From positions 1,488,001 to 1,552,000 of the forward strand of contig NZ_CP014782.1 of assembly GCF_002005305.1 (NCBI RefSeq): DNA of 64,000 nt, read 5' to 3'. The stretch's first letter is position 1; the number at the start of each line of letters is the position of its first letter. The DNA comes from Shewanella psychrophila (GTDB lineage: Bacteria > Pseudomonadota > Gammaproteobacteria > Enterobacterales > Shewanellaceae). A program made the translations under genes and the position numbers. Of this stretch, positions 17,180 to 27,000 are shown one piece after another. The notes below the pieces were generated by a model, which saw nothing but the letters and a program-made list of their open reading frames with translations, searched no databases and was not told the origin of the DNA.

Positions 17180-18208
17180 TCAGCTATTAATGTCTAAAAG
17201 AATCGACTCTAGACGTTCTTCAATCATCTGAGGGAGTCGACGTTGTGCCTCGGTCACTGCTAGATTAATCGCTTGTAAATAAGCAGATTCATCAGCACTT
17301 CCATGACTTTTTACTACGATTCCGCGCAATCCTATCAAACTTGCGCCATTGTAGTGGTCGGGGTTCATCTGATTCAGTACAGAATTAATACGAGGCGCGA
17401 TTAATTTGGCCATTAATCGAACAAAAAATCCTTGTTGCAGGCCTTTTTCTAATTGGTGTACCAATAATCTGGCAATACCTTCTGAGGTTTTTAGGGTGAT
17501 ATTACCGACAAAGCCATCGCAAACGATGACATCGACGTTGCCCGAAAAGAGGTCATTACCTTCGATGAAGCCAACATAATTGAGCTGAGGGCTCTGTTGT
17601 AAGAGTTGGCCAGCCTGTTGTACCTGATCATTGCCTTTGATCTCTTCTATACCAACATTGAGTAAGGCCACTTTAGGTGAAGGGTTTTTATCTACGGCTT
17701 CGCATAAGACCGAGCCCATCACAGCAAATTGAAACAAGGTTTCAGAACAGCATGACACATTGGCCCCAAGATCGAGTAAATAGACAGGCGTTTTATTCAC
17801 AGCAGGAAGACAGCTAACCAACGCAGGTCTGTCGATCCCTGGTAGCGTCTTAAGTAGCACTTTAGACATTGCCATCAGGGCGCCAGTATTTCCCGCACTC
17901 AAGCACGCATCAGCCTTGCCATCTCGGACGAGTTCTATGGCTAATCTCATCGAACTTTGTTTGCGATTTCTTAGTGCATGAACGGGTCTATCTGACATGC
18001 TAACGACTTCTGTCGTATGCAAGATCTCAATTCGTGAGCGAACACTGGTTTCAATTTGAGAAAGATAAGGTGTGATTTCTGCTTCATTACCCACGAGGAT
18101 AATATGAAGAAAGGAAGATAAACGAAGCGCCTGCAGGGTTGCAGGCACTGTGATGTGGGGGCCATGATCGCCCCCCATCGCATCTAACGCGAGCGTCAGA
18201 TTAGTCAT
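17180..18208 (-). CDS. plsX: Phosphate acyltransferase PlsX
   Basis: Makes acyl-phosphate from acyl-ACP, linking fatty-acid synthesis to phospholipid synthesis. The 342-aa protein starts with the family signature LALDAMGGDHGP and contains VYLLDLGANVSC, GFVGNITLKTSEG and the C-terminal GLRGIVVKSHGSAD. The ATG at 18208 is 15 bp after rpmF, as in most gammaproteobacteria. The placement between rpmF and fabH supports coordination of ribosome and membrane synthesis. Confidence 0.97.
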   Translation of the reverse strand: MTNLTLALDAMGGDHGPHITVPATLQALRLSSFLHIILVGNEAEITPYLSQIETSVRSRIEILHTTEVVSMSDRPVHALRNRKQSSMRLAIELVRDGKADACLSAGNTGALMAMSKVLLKTLPGIDRPALVSCLPAVNKTPVYLLDLGANVSCCSETLFQFAVMGSVLCEAVDKNPSPKVALLNVGIEEIKGNDQVQQAGQLLQQSPQLNYVGFIEGNDLFSGNVDVIVCDGFVGNITLKTSEGIARLLVHQLEKGLQQGFFVRLMAKLIAPRINSVLNQMNPDHYNGASLIGLRGIVVKSHGSADESAYLQAINLAVTEAQRRLPQMIEERLESILLDINS

Positions 18209-18223
18209 TTAGTTAGCAACAAA

Positions 18224-18394
18224 TTACTTGTTGATAACCTTCTGACCACGGTAAAAACCATCTGCTGTCATGTTATGACGTAGATGTAATTCACCACTCG
18301 TTGCGTCTACTGACAATTGAGGAGTGCTCAATGAATCATGTGAACGGCGCATTCCGCGCTTTGAACGAGTTTTCTTATTCTTTTGTACAGCCAT
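18224..18394 (-). CDS. rpmF: 50S ribosomal protein L32
   Basis: A 56-aa ribosomal protein that I translated directly from the minus strand, between yceD and plsX. It begins MAVQKNKKTRSKRGMRRSHD, the standard L32 N-terminus, and ends YRGQKVINK. The basic N-terminal tail binds 23S rRNA; the zinc-binding cysteines found in some L32 proteins are absent, as in E. coli. It starts 17 bp after yceD and ends 15 bp before plsX, the conserved yceD-rpmF-plsX arrangement. Confidence 0.97.
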   Translation of the reverse strand: MAVQKNKKTRSKRGMRRSHDSLSTPQLSVDATSGELHLRHNMTADGFYRGQKVINK

Positions 18395-18411
18395 TTGACC
18401 GGTCTCCTAGG

Positions 18412-18936
18412 TTACTTGCTCTTCAGTTTTTCTAACACTGCAAACGGATTTGGACGCTCCTCTTGAGAAGGTTCAATCTCGCCTACTACTATATCTTGAT
18501 CTCCCTGACCGCAACTTTCGCTGACATGCATAGGGATTAAAGGCATAGCGACTATCAATTCATCTTCAATTAATTGATGCAGACGAACCTCGCCTATTTC
18601 ATTACACTCAATAGGATCATACGCATCCGGGAGCTCATCGATTTCAGCTTCATTCCCGCAGGGACTGAAACTAAAGTCGACCGTAACCTCTGTGGTAAAT
18701 AGCATCATGCAGCGTTGACAATTCAGAGTGAGCTCCGTCACAGCCTTCCCCTTGAGGTAGACTATCCCCTGTATATCTTCACCGCATTGTAATGACACTG
18801 TCACATCGGAACAGTCGCCGGCACTTAACTCATTCAATCGTTTTAATTGCTTACCCGGGATCATACCTTCAAAAGAAAGCAGACTCGAGGCCGCACGTAT
18901 TGGATCGATTGAAACCGGTATCTTTACTGTTTGCAT
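18412..18936 (-). CDS. yceD: 23S rRNA accumulation protein YceD (DUF177)
   Basis: First gene of the rpmF-plsX-fab run. The 174-aa protein has the DUF177 core with the CxxC pair (LNCQRCMM, about 73-76), a long acidic middle and a basic tail ending LEKLKSK. Family members are needed for normal 23S rRNA levels in bacteria and plastids; the mechanism is not known. The ATG at 18936 lies in a divergent 337-bp gap shared with yceF, which must contain the promoter for the whole operon. Confidence 0.93.
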   Translation of the reverse strand: MQTVKIPVSIDPIRAASSLLSFEGMIPGKQLKRLNELSAGDCSDVTVSLQCGEDIQGIVYLKGKAVTELTLNCQRCMMLFTTEVTVDFSFSPCGNEAEIDELPDAYDPIECNEIGEVRLHQLIEDELIVAMPLIPMHVSESCGQGDQDIVVGEIEPSQEERPNPFAVLEKLKSK

Positions 18937-19273
18937 AAGGCGCGCATATTATAGTTTGAAATCCTCAGAGTCAAAGGAAATTTCCCATCTTCATAAAGAA
19001 GAGGAAATCATTTACTCGCTTTAACTCTTAAGAACAAAAATTGATGGATTATAAATTTTACCCAAGCAGCCGAATTTACTCAAGCACTTCATGCTTAAAA
19101 TAGAAGCGTTCGCACACATTTTAGTTAAGAATTTCTCAAACTGCGTGTTACCTGGACAATAACAAGGCTAAACTCCGGGACATAACCACTGAAACCAACT
19201 TATCGAGCTTATTACACATTTATATAATAGCGTTTCAGTAAATCATCTCCTGTCACTCGAGGACATAAATATC
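18937..19273. promoter_or_regulatory. Divergent yceD / yceF promoter region
   Basis: A 337-bp gap between divergent genes with no open frame of note. The minus-strand operon promoter and the yceF promoter should lie here. AT-rich blocks near 19220 (TATATAATAG) could be a -10 for yceF. I see no recognisable operator. Confidence 0.4.
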
Positions 19274-19864
19274 ATGTCGATACCCGTCATCTTAGCGTCA
19301 ACATCACCATACAGAAAACAAATTTTAGCCAAGCTCGACTTTCCCTTCTCCTGTTGTGACCCACGAGTCGATGAGACCCACTTAATCAATGAGTCACCTA
19401 AAGAGCTGGTATTAAGGCTCGCTGAAGCTAAGGCTAAAGCCGGTGCACTAGCGTATCCTGAAGGTCTGGTTATAGGCTCAGATCAAGTCGCAGTGATCGA
19501 GGGGAAGATAGTAGGAAAACCGTTAAACCACGAGACAGCAGTGAAGCAGCTAATGGCTTCATCGGGTAAGATCATCACTTTTTACACTGGCATATCACTG
19601 CATAATATTGCTTCTAGCCATAACGAAAGCCTTTGTGAAACCTTTAAAGTTCACTTTAAGCATCTATCTCAGCAGCAGATAGAAAATTACCTATCCAGAG
19701 AACAGCCGTACTTCTGTGCAGGCAGTTTCAAGTGTGAAGGGCTAGGCATCGCTCTATTTGAGCGCTTAGAAGGAAAAGATCCAAACACCTTAATCGGTCT
19801 GCCCTTAATAACACTCACCGAGATGCTTGATAGGCAAGACTACGATGTTTTAGCCCAGAGATAG
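19274..19864 (+). CDS. yceF: Maf-like nucleotide pyrophosphatase (7-methyl-GTP type)
   Basis: A house-cleaning nucleotide pyrophosphatase of the Maf family, YceF subgroup, which in E. coli hydrolyses 7-methyl-GTP. The 196-aa protein begins with the nucleotide-binding ASTSPYRKQIL and contains RVDETH, the GSDQV metal-binding strand and the GSFKCEGLG motif of the YceF subgroup. It is divergent from yceD, as in E. coli. It is followed by an inverted-repeat element rather than by a close neighbour. Confidence 0.94.
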   Translation: MSIPVILASTSPYRKQILAKLDFPFSCCDPRVDETHLINESPKELVLRLAEAKAKAGALAYPEGLVIGSDQVAVIEGKIVGKPLNHETAVKQLMASSGKIITFYTGISLHNIASSHNESLCETFKVHFKHLSQQQIENYLSREQPYFCAGSFKCEGLGIALFERLEGKDPNTLIGLPLITLTEMLDRQDYDVLAQR

Positions 19865-20144
19865 TCCCCAAACCAATACCAAGTCATGAATTCATTAAGA
19901 CAAACTTAGTAATTTAGTATTAGTCATCTTCTCTATGGCTAAAAAAGCATGATAACTGGCCATAAATTGATATGAAAGTAGAGAAGTCATCATCTATTTT
20001 ACCAAGGAAGTATGAAATCCATCCCGTTTAGTCACACTCTGCTAGATACCCACTACACTTAACCTTTATCAATAATGAGAATCACTATCGAGTACCTTGA
20101 CGTACTCGAACATATCATCTTGAGTCAACAAGGAGGTCTGACTT

Positions 20145-20409
20145 ATACCACCCTATTAAATATGTGATCGTTCAGCGGGAGTTAAAAGTGCTGTAGACAA
20201 GGCGGATGTTTGAAGCTAATAGTTATTCTATATCGAGAACATGTAACGCAGCACAAAGTGCTTTAAAGCCCGCACTACGTGAGCCTCTCAGGCATTCCAC
20301 TTCTGTGTTGCACTCACTTAAAAAGTGATAACCATTTCTACATCACTGCGCCTTGAATTGAAAATCCTGAGTGGCTCTGAACTGAACAAATATTTAATGA
20401 GGTTGGTAT
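20145..20409. mobile_element. 265-bp MITE-like element with terminal inverted repeats
   Basis: The left end ATACCACCCTATTAAATAT (20145-20163) and the reverse complement of the right end (20390-20409, ATACCAACCTCATTAAATAT) match except for one substitution and one gap. The interior has no open frame and carries phrases such as GTTCAGCGGGAGTT, AAGGCGGATGTTTG and GCGCCTTGAATTGAAAAT. I remember these from repeats dispersed through marine Shewanella genomes. It is therefore most likely a non-autonomous transposable element. I could not fix a target-site duplication with certainty. The right end is only 28 bp before the next start codon. Confidence 0.78.
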
Positions 20410-20437
20410 TACTGGTTAGATTTTTTGGGAATTGCTA

Positions 20438-21793
20438 ATGACAGATATTGAGGAAGCGCTCGCGCTATTAGCTGCGCCGTGTACGGATGAACGTTTTTTC
20501 CAACGAGCCCTTAAGGCTCTCGCCCTAGTCACTCAATGTCGCTGGGCCGCATTTGGACGCCCCTCTAATAAAGACGGTATCATGGACATTGTGGCTTTTT
20601 GTGATTTAAAACATAATGTCCCTGGGTTTGAGTTTGATCTCAAAGGTTCTCCATGTGAATCTATCTACCAGCTAAAATACCCTAATTGCCACATTCTTTA
20701 TCCCTCAGATCTACAAAAGACATTCCCAAACTTCTCCTTAATTAAGAATCTCGGTGCCAACAGCTATCAAGGCGAATTAATCCTCAATGACGATGGAACG
20801 CCGATTGGCCATATTCTCGTCATGGATACGCTGCCACAAACCGAGACAATGAAATCCAGAGAGTTTTTTCGATTACTCGCCCAAAGAATAGGTATCGAAT
20901 ATAAAAGGTTACTCATTTCTCGCGAGCTGGATTTGCACAAACAGATGATAGCCCACACAGAGCAGTTGATGTCATTTGTGGATCGAAACTATCAATATCA
21001 AGTGATTTCGAAAGGCTACGAAAAAGTGTTTAACCGAACAGCTAAGTCTCTCATAGGAAAATCTGTGTCTGAGGTCCATGGAGAAACAATCTTTATCGAT
21101 CATTTAAAGCCCTTATTGGATAGGACACTTAAAGGAGAAACCATAACGGCACAGAGTTGGATCCATCCCCCTCACCTCTCAGAACCCATTTATCTCAATA
21201 TTCATCATAATCCCTATTATAATGAAAAAGGTGAGGTCGTCGGTGTTATCGTCTCGGCACATAACATCACAGAACTTCACCATGCCAATGAAAAGATAGC
21301 CCATTACGCCAGTCATGACCCTTTAACTGGGTTACTAAACCGCAGAGCCCTGTTTGAGCAAATGGAACAAAAGTTACTGGCACAACAAAAAGGTAAACTG
21401 CAGTTGGCGGTGATCTATCTCGACTTAGAAGGCTTCAGACAGATAAACGATACCTATGGTCACCACCTGGGAGATAGAATTTTAAATGATGTCGCTAAAC
21501 GCATTAAACAAGCGGCAGGTACACGTGAATTGGTCGCAAGAATTGGAGGTGATGAGTTTATCGTCTTAGCCAGCTTAGACTACGGCGCAAGTAAGGCTAA
21601 TTATAGGGACAAATTAACATCACGTTGCAAACAGTTTTTGAGTGATTTAAAAATGACGATTGATATCGAGGGCCATAGCTTACCCATATCGGCAAATATT
21701 GGCCACTATGTGGTCGAAGAGTTCAATATGGACCTGTCCTCTATCATATCTCAGGCCGATAAAGATATGTACGATAATAAGAAGATCCAATGA
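20438..21793 (+). CDS. Diguanylate cyclase with N-terminal sensor and PAS domains
   Basis: Predicted to make cyclic di-GMP from two GTP. I start it at the ATG at 20438 because GGGA lies 7 bases before it; a TTG two codons earlier is the alternative. The 451-aa protein has a GAF-like N-terminal region (about 1-165), a PAS domain (about 170-285, ending in VSAHNITELH) and a GGDEF domain with an intact active site RIGGDEF (GGDEF at 370-374). The usual RxxD product-inhibition site upstream of GGDEF is not visible. No membrane segment is seen, so it senses a cytoplasmic signal. It sits between yceF and the HAD-rluC pair, behind the inverted-repeat element. Confidence 0.92.
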   Translation: MTDIEEALALLAAPCTDERFFQRALKALALVTQCRWAAFGRPSNKDGIMDIVAFCDLKHNVPGFEFDLKGSPCESIYQLKYPNCHILYPSDLQKTFPNFSLIKNLGANSYQGELILNDDGTPIGHILVMDTLPQTETMKSREFFRLLAQRIGIEYKRLLISRELDLHKQMIAHTEQLMSFVDRNYQYQVISKGYEKVFNRTAKSLIGKSVSEVHGETIFIDHLKPLLDRTLKGETITAQSWIHPPHLSEPIYLNIHHNPYYNEKGEVVGVIVSAHNITELHHANEKIAHYASHDPLTGLLNRRALFEQMEQKLLAQQKGKLQLAVIYLDLEGFRQINDTYGHHLGDRILNDVAKRIKQAAGTRELVARIGGDEFIVLASLDYGASKANYRDKLTSRCKQFLSDLKMTIDIEGHSLPISANIGHYVVEEFNMDLSSIISQADKDMYDNKKIQ

Positions 21794-21866
21794 CTCCGTT
21801 TTCCTCTTATGACAGTGGAGAAACCAGCTCACAGCCTCCCCCAGAGCCTAAACGGTGGTTATTGCT

Positions 21867-22547
21867 TCAGAGGTTATCTCTCTGTAAGTAGAATTGTTTA
21901 GTGCTTAAGTGCTTAAGCAACTCCATGGGTGAACTGATCACCGCCTTAGGATTGGCCTGGCTCAATTTATTTTGATCATGGGCACCATAGTCTACGCCAA
22001 TAGCATGGATACCCGCATTATTGGCCATGTTCAAATCATGAATAGAATCGCCAATCATCACCGCTTTATCCGGTGATATATCGAGTTCCTTTAATAGCTG
22101 TAATATCATCTCAGGGCTAGGCTTACTTGCCGCTTCGTCTGCACAGCGGCTTGCAACAAAGTATCTACCAAGTTCAGTTGCCGTTAACACTCGGTTGAGC
22201 CCTGCCCGTGCTTTTCCTGTCGCCACAGCCAATTTATAACCTAGCCCATTCAAAGTCGTGAGCAAATCTTCTACACCGTCAAACAAGGGGCTTGGAGTCT
22301 GATTAAGCTCTAAATATTGTTGACGGTAGACCTCTTTCATATCGGCTTGTAACTCGGCGCTACCATTAGGGTGAAGAATCGTGAGTGCTTCATCCATGGA
22401 TAAACCAATAATGTCACGAACCGCCTGCTCCGTTGGCATAGGCATATTCAAAGTCAGAGCAGATTGCTGCATACAGTCCACAATTTTCCCGACCGAATCC
22501 ATGAGGGTGCCATCCCAGTCAAAAATGACTAATTCATAATGCCTCAT
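21867..22547 (-). CDS. HAD-family phosphatase (phosphoglycolate phosphatase-like)
   Basis: A 226-aa haloacid-dehalogenase-type phosphatase of subfamily IA. The nucleophile motif FDWDGTLMDS (Asp10, Asp12) is complete. Motif II (VATGKA), the conserved lysine region (SKPSPEM) and the final acidic motif (MIGDSIHDLNMA) follow, with a cap domain between motifs I and II. The substrate cannot be read; Gph-like sugar phosphates or nucleotides are possible. Its start overlaps the rluC stop by 4 bp (22544-22547), so it is translationally coupled to rluC. Confidence 0.87.
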   Translation of the reverse strand: MRHYELVIFDWDGTLMDSVGKIVDCMQQSALTLNMPMPTEQAVRDIIGLSMDEALTILHPNGSAELQADMKEVYRQQYLELNQTPSPLFDGVEDLLTTLNGLGYKLAVATGKARAGLNRVLTATELGRYFVASRCADEAASKPSPEMILQLLKELDISPDKAVMIGDSIHDLNMANNAGIHAIGVDYGAHDQNKLSQANPKAVISSPMELLKHLSTKQFYLQRDNL

Positions 22548-23503
22548 ACTTTCACCAATTTATCTAAAGTTTGAGTGAGTACCGGATCGAGTGGCGCTTT
22601 GACAACCATAATTTCCTCTGTTCCAGGGTGAGTGAATCTAAGCTGGGCAGCATGAAGAAATAAACGATTTAAACCATGAACTCCCATGGAATCATCAAAT
22701 TTCTGTTCACTGTATTTGTCATCACAGGCGATGGGATGGCCCGTATACTGACAATGAACACGGATCTGATGGGTTCTGCCTGTTACCGGACTGGCTTGAA
22801 CTAACGTCGCACCTTGATAGCGCTGCAAAATTTTGAAGCGCGTCTCACACTCCTTTCCTTCTTGATTAACCCGAACAATACGCTCGCCTGATTTTAGGGT
22901 CAGTTTAAGTAGCGGGGCTTTAATGACTTTATCACGGGCTTGCCAGGTACCTTTAACTAGTGCCTGGTAATCCTTTTGCATCTTTTTAAATCTGAGTTGA
23001 TCATGCAAATGCCTTAATGCACTGCGTTTTTTCGCAATCAACAATACCCCTGAAGTATCTTTATCGAGACGATGCACTAATTCAAGAAACTTCTGAGTCG
23101 GCCTTAAGGAGCGCATGGCTTCTATGACTCCGAAATCGACGCCACTACCTCCATGAACCGCGATACCTGAAGGTTTATTGAGTACTATGATGGATTTATC
23201 TTCGAATATAATCCGACTTTCCAGTTGTGACACCTTAGTTAATTTAGCCGAAGGGCCAGGACGGTCAGATTTATCAGATACTCTAACTGGCGGGATACGA
23301 ACGATATCACCGTCTTGTAACTTGTACTCAGGCTTGATGCGCTTTTTATTCACCCTGACTTCCCCCTTGCGCACGATCCGGTAGATCATACTCTTAGGGA
23401 CACCCTTTAACTTTGTCAGCAAATAATTATCAATTCTCTGCCCAAGATGGTCTTCATCGATAGTGACTAATTGAACTTTTTGTTTAGGTGCTTCGGTATT
23501 CAT
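22544..23503 (-). CDS. rluC: 23S rRNA pseudouridine synthase RluC
   Basis: Makes pseudouridine at positions 955, 2504 and 2580 of 23S rRNA in E. coli. The 319-aa protein has an N-terminal S4 RNA-binding domain (about 20-75) and a RluA-type catalytic domain with HRLDKDTSG, whose Asp147 is the catalytic residue, and the later motif GRTHQIRVH. It is divergent from rne across a 588-bp gap, the same arrangement as in E. coli. That context separates it from RluD and RluA. Confidence 0.95.
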   Translation of the reverse strand: MNTEAPKQKVQLVTIDEDHLGQRIDNYLLTKLKGVPKSMIYRIVRKGEVRVNKKRIKPEYKLQDGDIVRIPPVRVSDKSDRPGPSAKLTKVSQLESRIIFEDKSIIVLNKPSGIAVHGGSGVDFGVIEAMRSLRPTQKFLELVHRLDKDTSGVLLIAKKRSALRHLHDQLRFKKMQKDYQALVKGTWQARDKVIKAPLLKLTLKSGERIVRVNQEGKECETRFKILQRYQGATLVQASPVTGRTHQIRVHCQYTGHPIACDDKYSEQKFDDSMGVHGLNRLFLHAAQLRFTHPGTEEIMVVKAPLDPVLTQTLDKLVKV

Positions 23504-24091
23504 GGTGGGCCTTATCTACATCAGGAAGCGTATTGTACATCAAGTAACAATAATTTTATGCCTTTCCATTTGCTGATTTAATTGATTATTGCTATATTTC
23601 ATCGGCGGTTGGGGATAATAAGTGAATAAAGTGTTCATAAAACCCTCACCCATAACGCAAGAAGTAGAGACTAAAATATTTTTCATCTGTCGTAAACAAC
23701 TAATTTACAAGTCGTTTTATGAGTATAAAACCGAAAAAATATGCTAACGACTAAACGGATAGGAAAATCCACATTACAAGGTGGTTTCTCTAAGAAATGC
23801 GTCCCAAATTCGAAGATTAATTTTAACTTATCATCAAACGATCTCAATTCGATTTTGGCATTACCGGAAAGTACCGAATAATTTATGGGGTTAGTTGTCG
23901 TTTTACAACGAATTCCTTGTTTTTGTAGATATTAGAAAATAAGCCATAAATGGATGCGACACGCAGAGACTGCGTCTAACAGAGATGCGCACCTTGCCTA
24001 GACCTAGCCGTGAGGCTCTATTTTAATGCTAGGCCCGTAATGCAACGAAAATAGTCGTTTGGTGACCTCATTTTAGAAGAAATACGTCATC
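23504..24091 (+). promoter_or_regulatory. Long rluC-rne intergenic region with probable structured rne leader
   Basis: A 588-bp gap without open frames. In E. coli, rne has a long 5' leader whose hairpins let RNase E limit its own synthesis. Here the 100 bp before the start contain nested inverted repeats: GCCTAG (23996-24001) with CTAGGC (24029-24034), overlapping CCTAGC with GCTAGG, and AGCC-GTGA-GGCT (24006-24017). I read this as an equivalent autoregulatory leader by position and structure. The transcription start is not determined. Confidence 0.5.
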
Positions 24092-27000
24092 ATGAAACGG
24101 ATGTTAATCAATGCAACTCAATCTGAAGAGTTGCGCGTAGCCCTAGTTGATGGGCAACAGCTATATGATCTAGATATTGAAAGTCCAGGTCACGAGCAAA
24201 AGAAAGCCAATATATACAAGGGTAAAATAACCCGTGTAGAGCCCTCTCTTGAAGCGGCATTTGTCGATTATGGTGCAGACCGTCATGGATTCCTGCCCCT
24301 CAAAGAAATCGCCAGAGAATACTTCCCTAAAGGTTACTCTTTCCAAGGTCGCCCAAATATTAAAGAGGTGATAAAAGAGGGCCAAGAAGTTATCGTTCAA
24401 ATTGATAAAGAAGAACGTGGTAATAAAGGTGCCGCGTTAACGACTTTTATCAGTTTAGCAGGCTCATATCTGGTATTAATGCCAAACAACCCTCGCGCCG
24501 GTGGTATCTCCCGCCGTATCGAAGGTGATGAGCGCACAGAACTAAAAGCGGCATTATCCGAATTAGAAGTCCCTAATGGTATGGGATTAATAGTACGAAC
24601 AGCCGGTGTAGGCAAAGACTCAGCAGAACTTGCCTGGGATCTAAAAGTTCTGGAACATCATTGGACAGCAATTAAAGAAGCGTCTGTCGGTCGTCCTGCG
24701 CCTTTCCTCATTCATCAAGAAAGTAACGTCATCGTTCGTGCGATTCGCGACTACTTACGTCGTGATGTGGGTGAAGTACTTATCGATCATCCGCGTATTT
24801 TCGAAGAAGCGAAACAGCATGTTGCCTTGGTTCGTCCCGATTTTGCAGACAGAATCAAACGTTATGATGCTGAAGTGCCTCTGTTCACTCATTTCCAAAT
24901 TGAGACACAGATTGAATCTGCATTCCAACGTGAAGTTCGTTTACCATCTGGTGGCTCGATAGTTATCGACCCGACAGAGGCATTAACTTCAATCGATATC
25001 AACTCGGCTCGTGCCACTAAAGGCAGTGATATTGAAGAGACTGCATTAAACACCAACCTAGAAGCCGCCGATGAGATTGCTCGCCAATTACGTCTTCGTG
25101 ATCTGGGTGGTCTTGTGGTTATCGATTTTATCGATATGACTCCCGTACGTCATCAGCGTGAAGTTGAAAACAGAATGCGTGATGCGGTTCACCTCGATAG
25201 AGCCCGTGTTCAGCTAGGACGCATTTCTCGCTTTGGCCTAATGGAAATGTCACGACAACGCCTCAGACCTTCACTAGAAGAGTCTGCAGCACATCTATGT
25301 CCTCGTTGTCACGGCCAAGGTACCATTCGTGGCACTGAGTCATTAGCACTCTCAATTCTTCGTCTCATGGAAGAAGAAGCGATTAAAGAGAATACCTCTC
25401 AAATCGAAGCGATTGTGCCAGTCGATGTCGCGGCTTTCCTACTCAATGAGAAACGAAAAGCCATTCGCATCACAGAACAGCGCCATGATGTAGAAGTCTA
25501 TGTGATCCCAGATCCAAATATGACGACACCGGATTACCGAGTTTCACGTCATCGCAAAGACGATCAGATAAGCGAGTCTAGTTATAAGTTACTAGAACAG
25601 CCTGAGACTAATTTGTATGAGCCTAGAAAGCTTGAGCGCGCAGCAGCACCTGAGCCCGCGTTAAAAGGATTCACGGCGCCAGTAAAAGCACCTGAGCCCA
25701 AAGCTAAAGTTCAAGCCGCACCTAAGGCTACTGAAGAACCAGGTTTAATCGCTAAATTCTTCACAGCTCTTGGTGGACTGTTCAAAGCAGAACCTCAGCA
25801 AGAGGAACCTAAGAAACAAAACGAATCACGCCCTCAGAATCGTAATAATCGTCGCCCAGCTCGCAAGAATGATTCACGCCGCAACGAAAGTCGTCGTACT
25901 CGTGATGATAAAGAGCAATCTGGCGATAAGAGCGAGCGTAGTTCACGTCCTAATCGCAATAAGCGTGCAGATTCAACTGAAGAGCGCTCAAACAGAGATA
26001 AAGGCGAGCAAAGCAAGCGCCCATCTCGTCATGAGAGCAAGTCGACTCATGAGAACAAGTCGACTCGAACTCGTCCACAAGATGATGCTACTGATGAAAA
26101 CCCTAAACAGGAAGTTGCCAGAGAGCGTCGTCAACGTAGAAATATGCGCAGAAAAGTGCGTATAGATAATGAGAAGTCACAAAAACTTGATGAGCAAAAC
26201 ACTGCTGTAGTTTCTGATGAAGTGGTTGTAGAAACGGCTCAGGCTCAGGTTAAAGAAGACAAGCAATCTCGTCCTAAGCGCCAGCCTCGCAAGGCTAAGC
26301 CTAGAACAGCAGATAGCCAAGTGAAAGATGATGTTCAAGTTGAAAAAGCAGCTGAGAATGCTACAGCCGAAGTAGAAGCTAGCGCACAAGAAACTCAGCA
26401 AGATAGTAAACTTGATGCAGTTCCTCAAGATAGCGTTACAGTTGAAACAGCCTCAACTGAAGCGGGCTCTGCTGAAGCTAAACTTGATGATGCAGATGAT
26501 AAGCCACGTGAAGGTCAGCGTCGCAGTCGTCGTAGCCCACGCCATCTTCGTGCAGCGGGTCAACGTCGTCGTCGTGAAGAAGATGACGGTGAGAGTGCAA
26601 CGGATGCAACGCCAGCTTTCATACCTAATGAAACTGAAGTTGAATTCCAGGCGAATCAAGTAGAAGCGATGGCTGAAGCTCAATCGGCACCGACTATACC
26701 TGTAGCTCCTGTACAAGCGGAAGCCAAAGTTGAAGCTCAGGTTAGAGTCGAAGCTAAAGCTCAATCGGCAGCTGCTGCACCGACCAAACCTGCAGCTCCG
26801 GTTCAAACTGAAGCTCCGGCGAAAGTTAAAGTGAAAGCAGAGGCCCAATCAGCATCTGCAGCGCCGGCTAAGCCAGCGGCTCCAGTTAAAACTGAAACAC
26901 CAATGAAAGTTGAAGTAAAAGCAGAAGCTCAATCGGCATCTGCAGCGCCGGCTAAGCCAGCGGCTCCAGTTAAAACTGAAACACCAGTGAAAGTTGAAGT

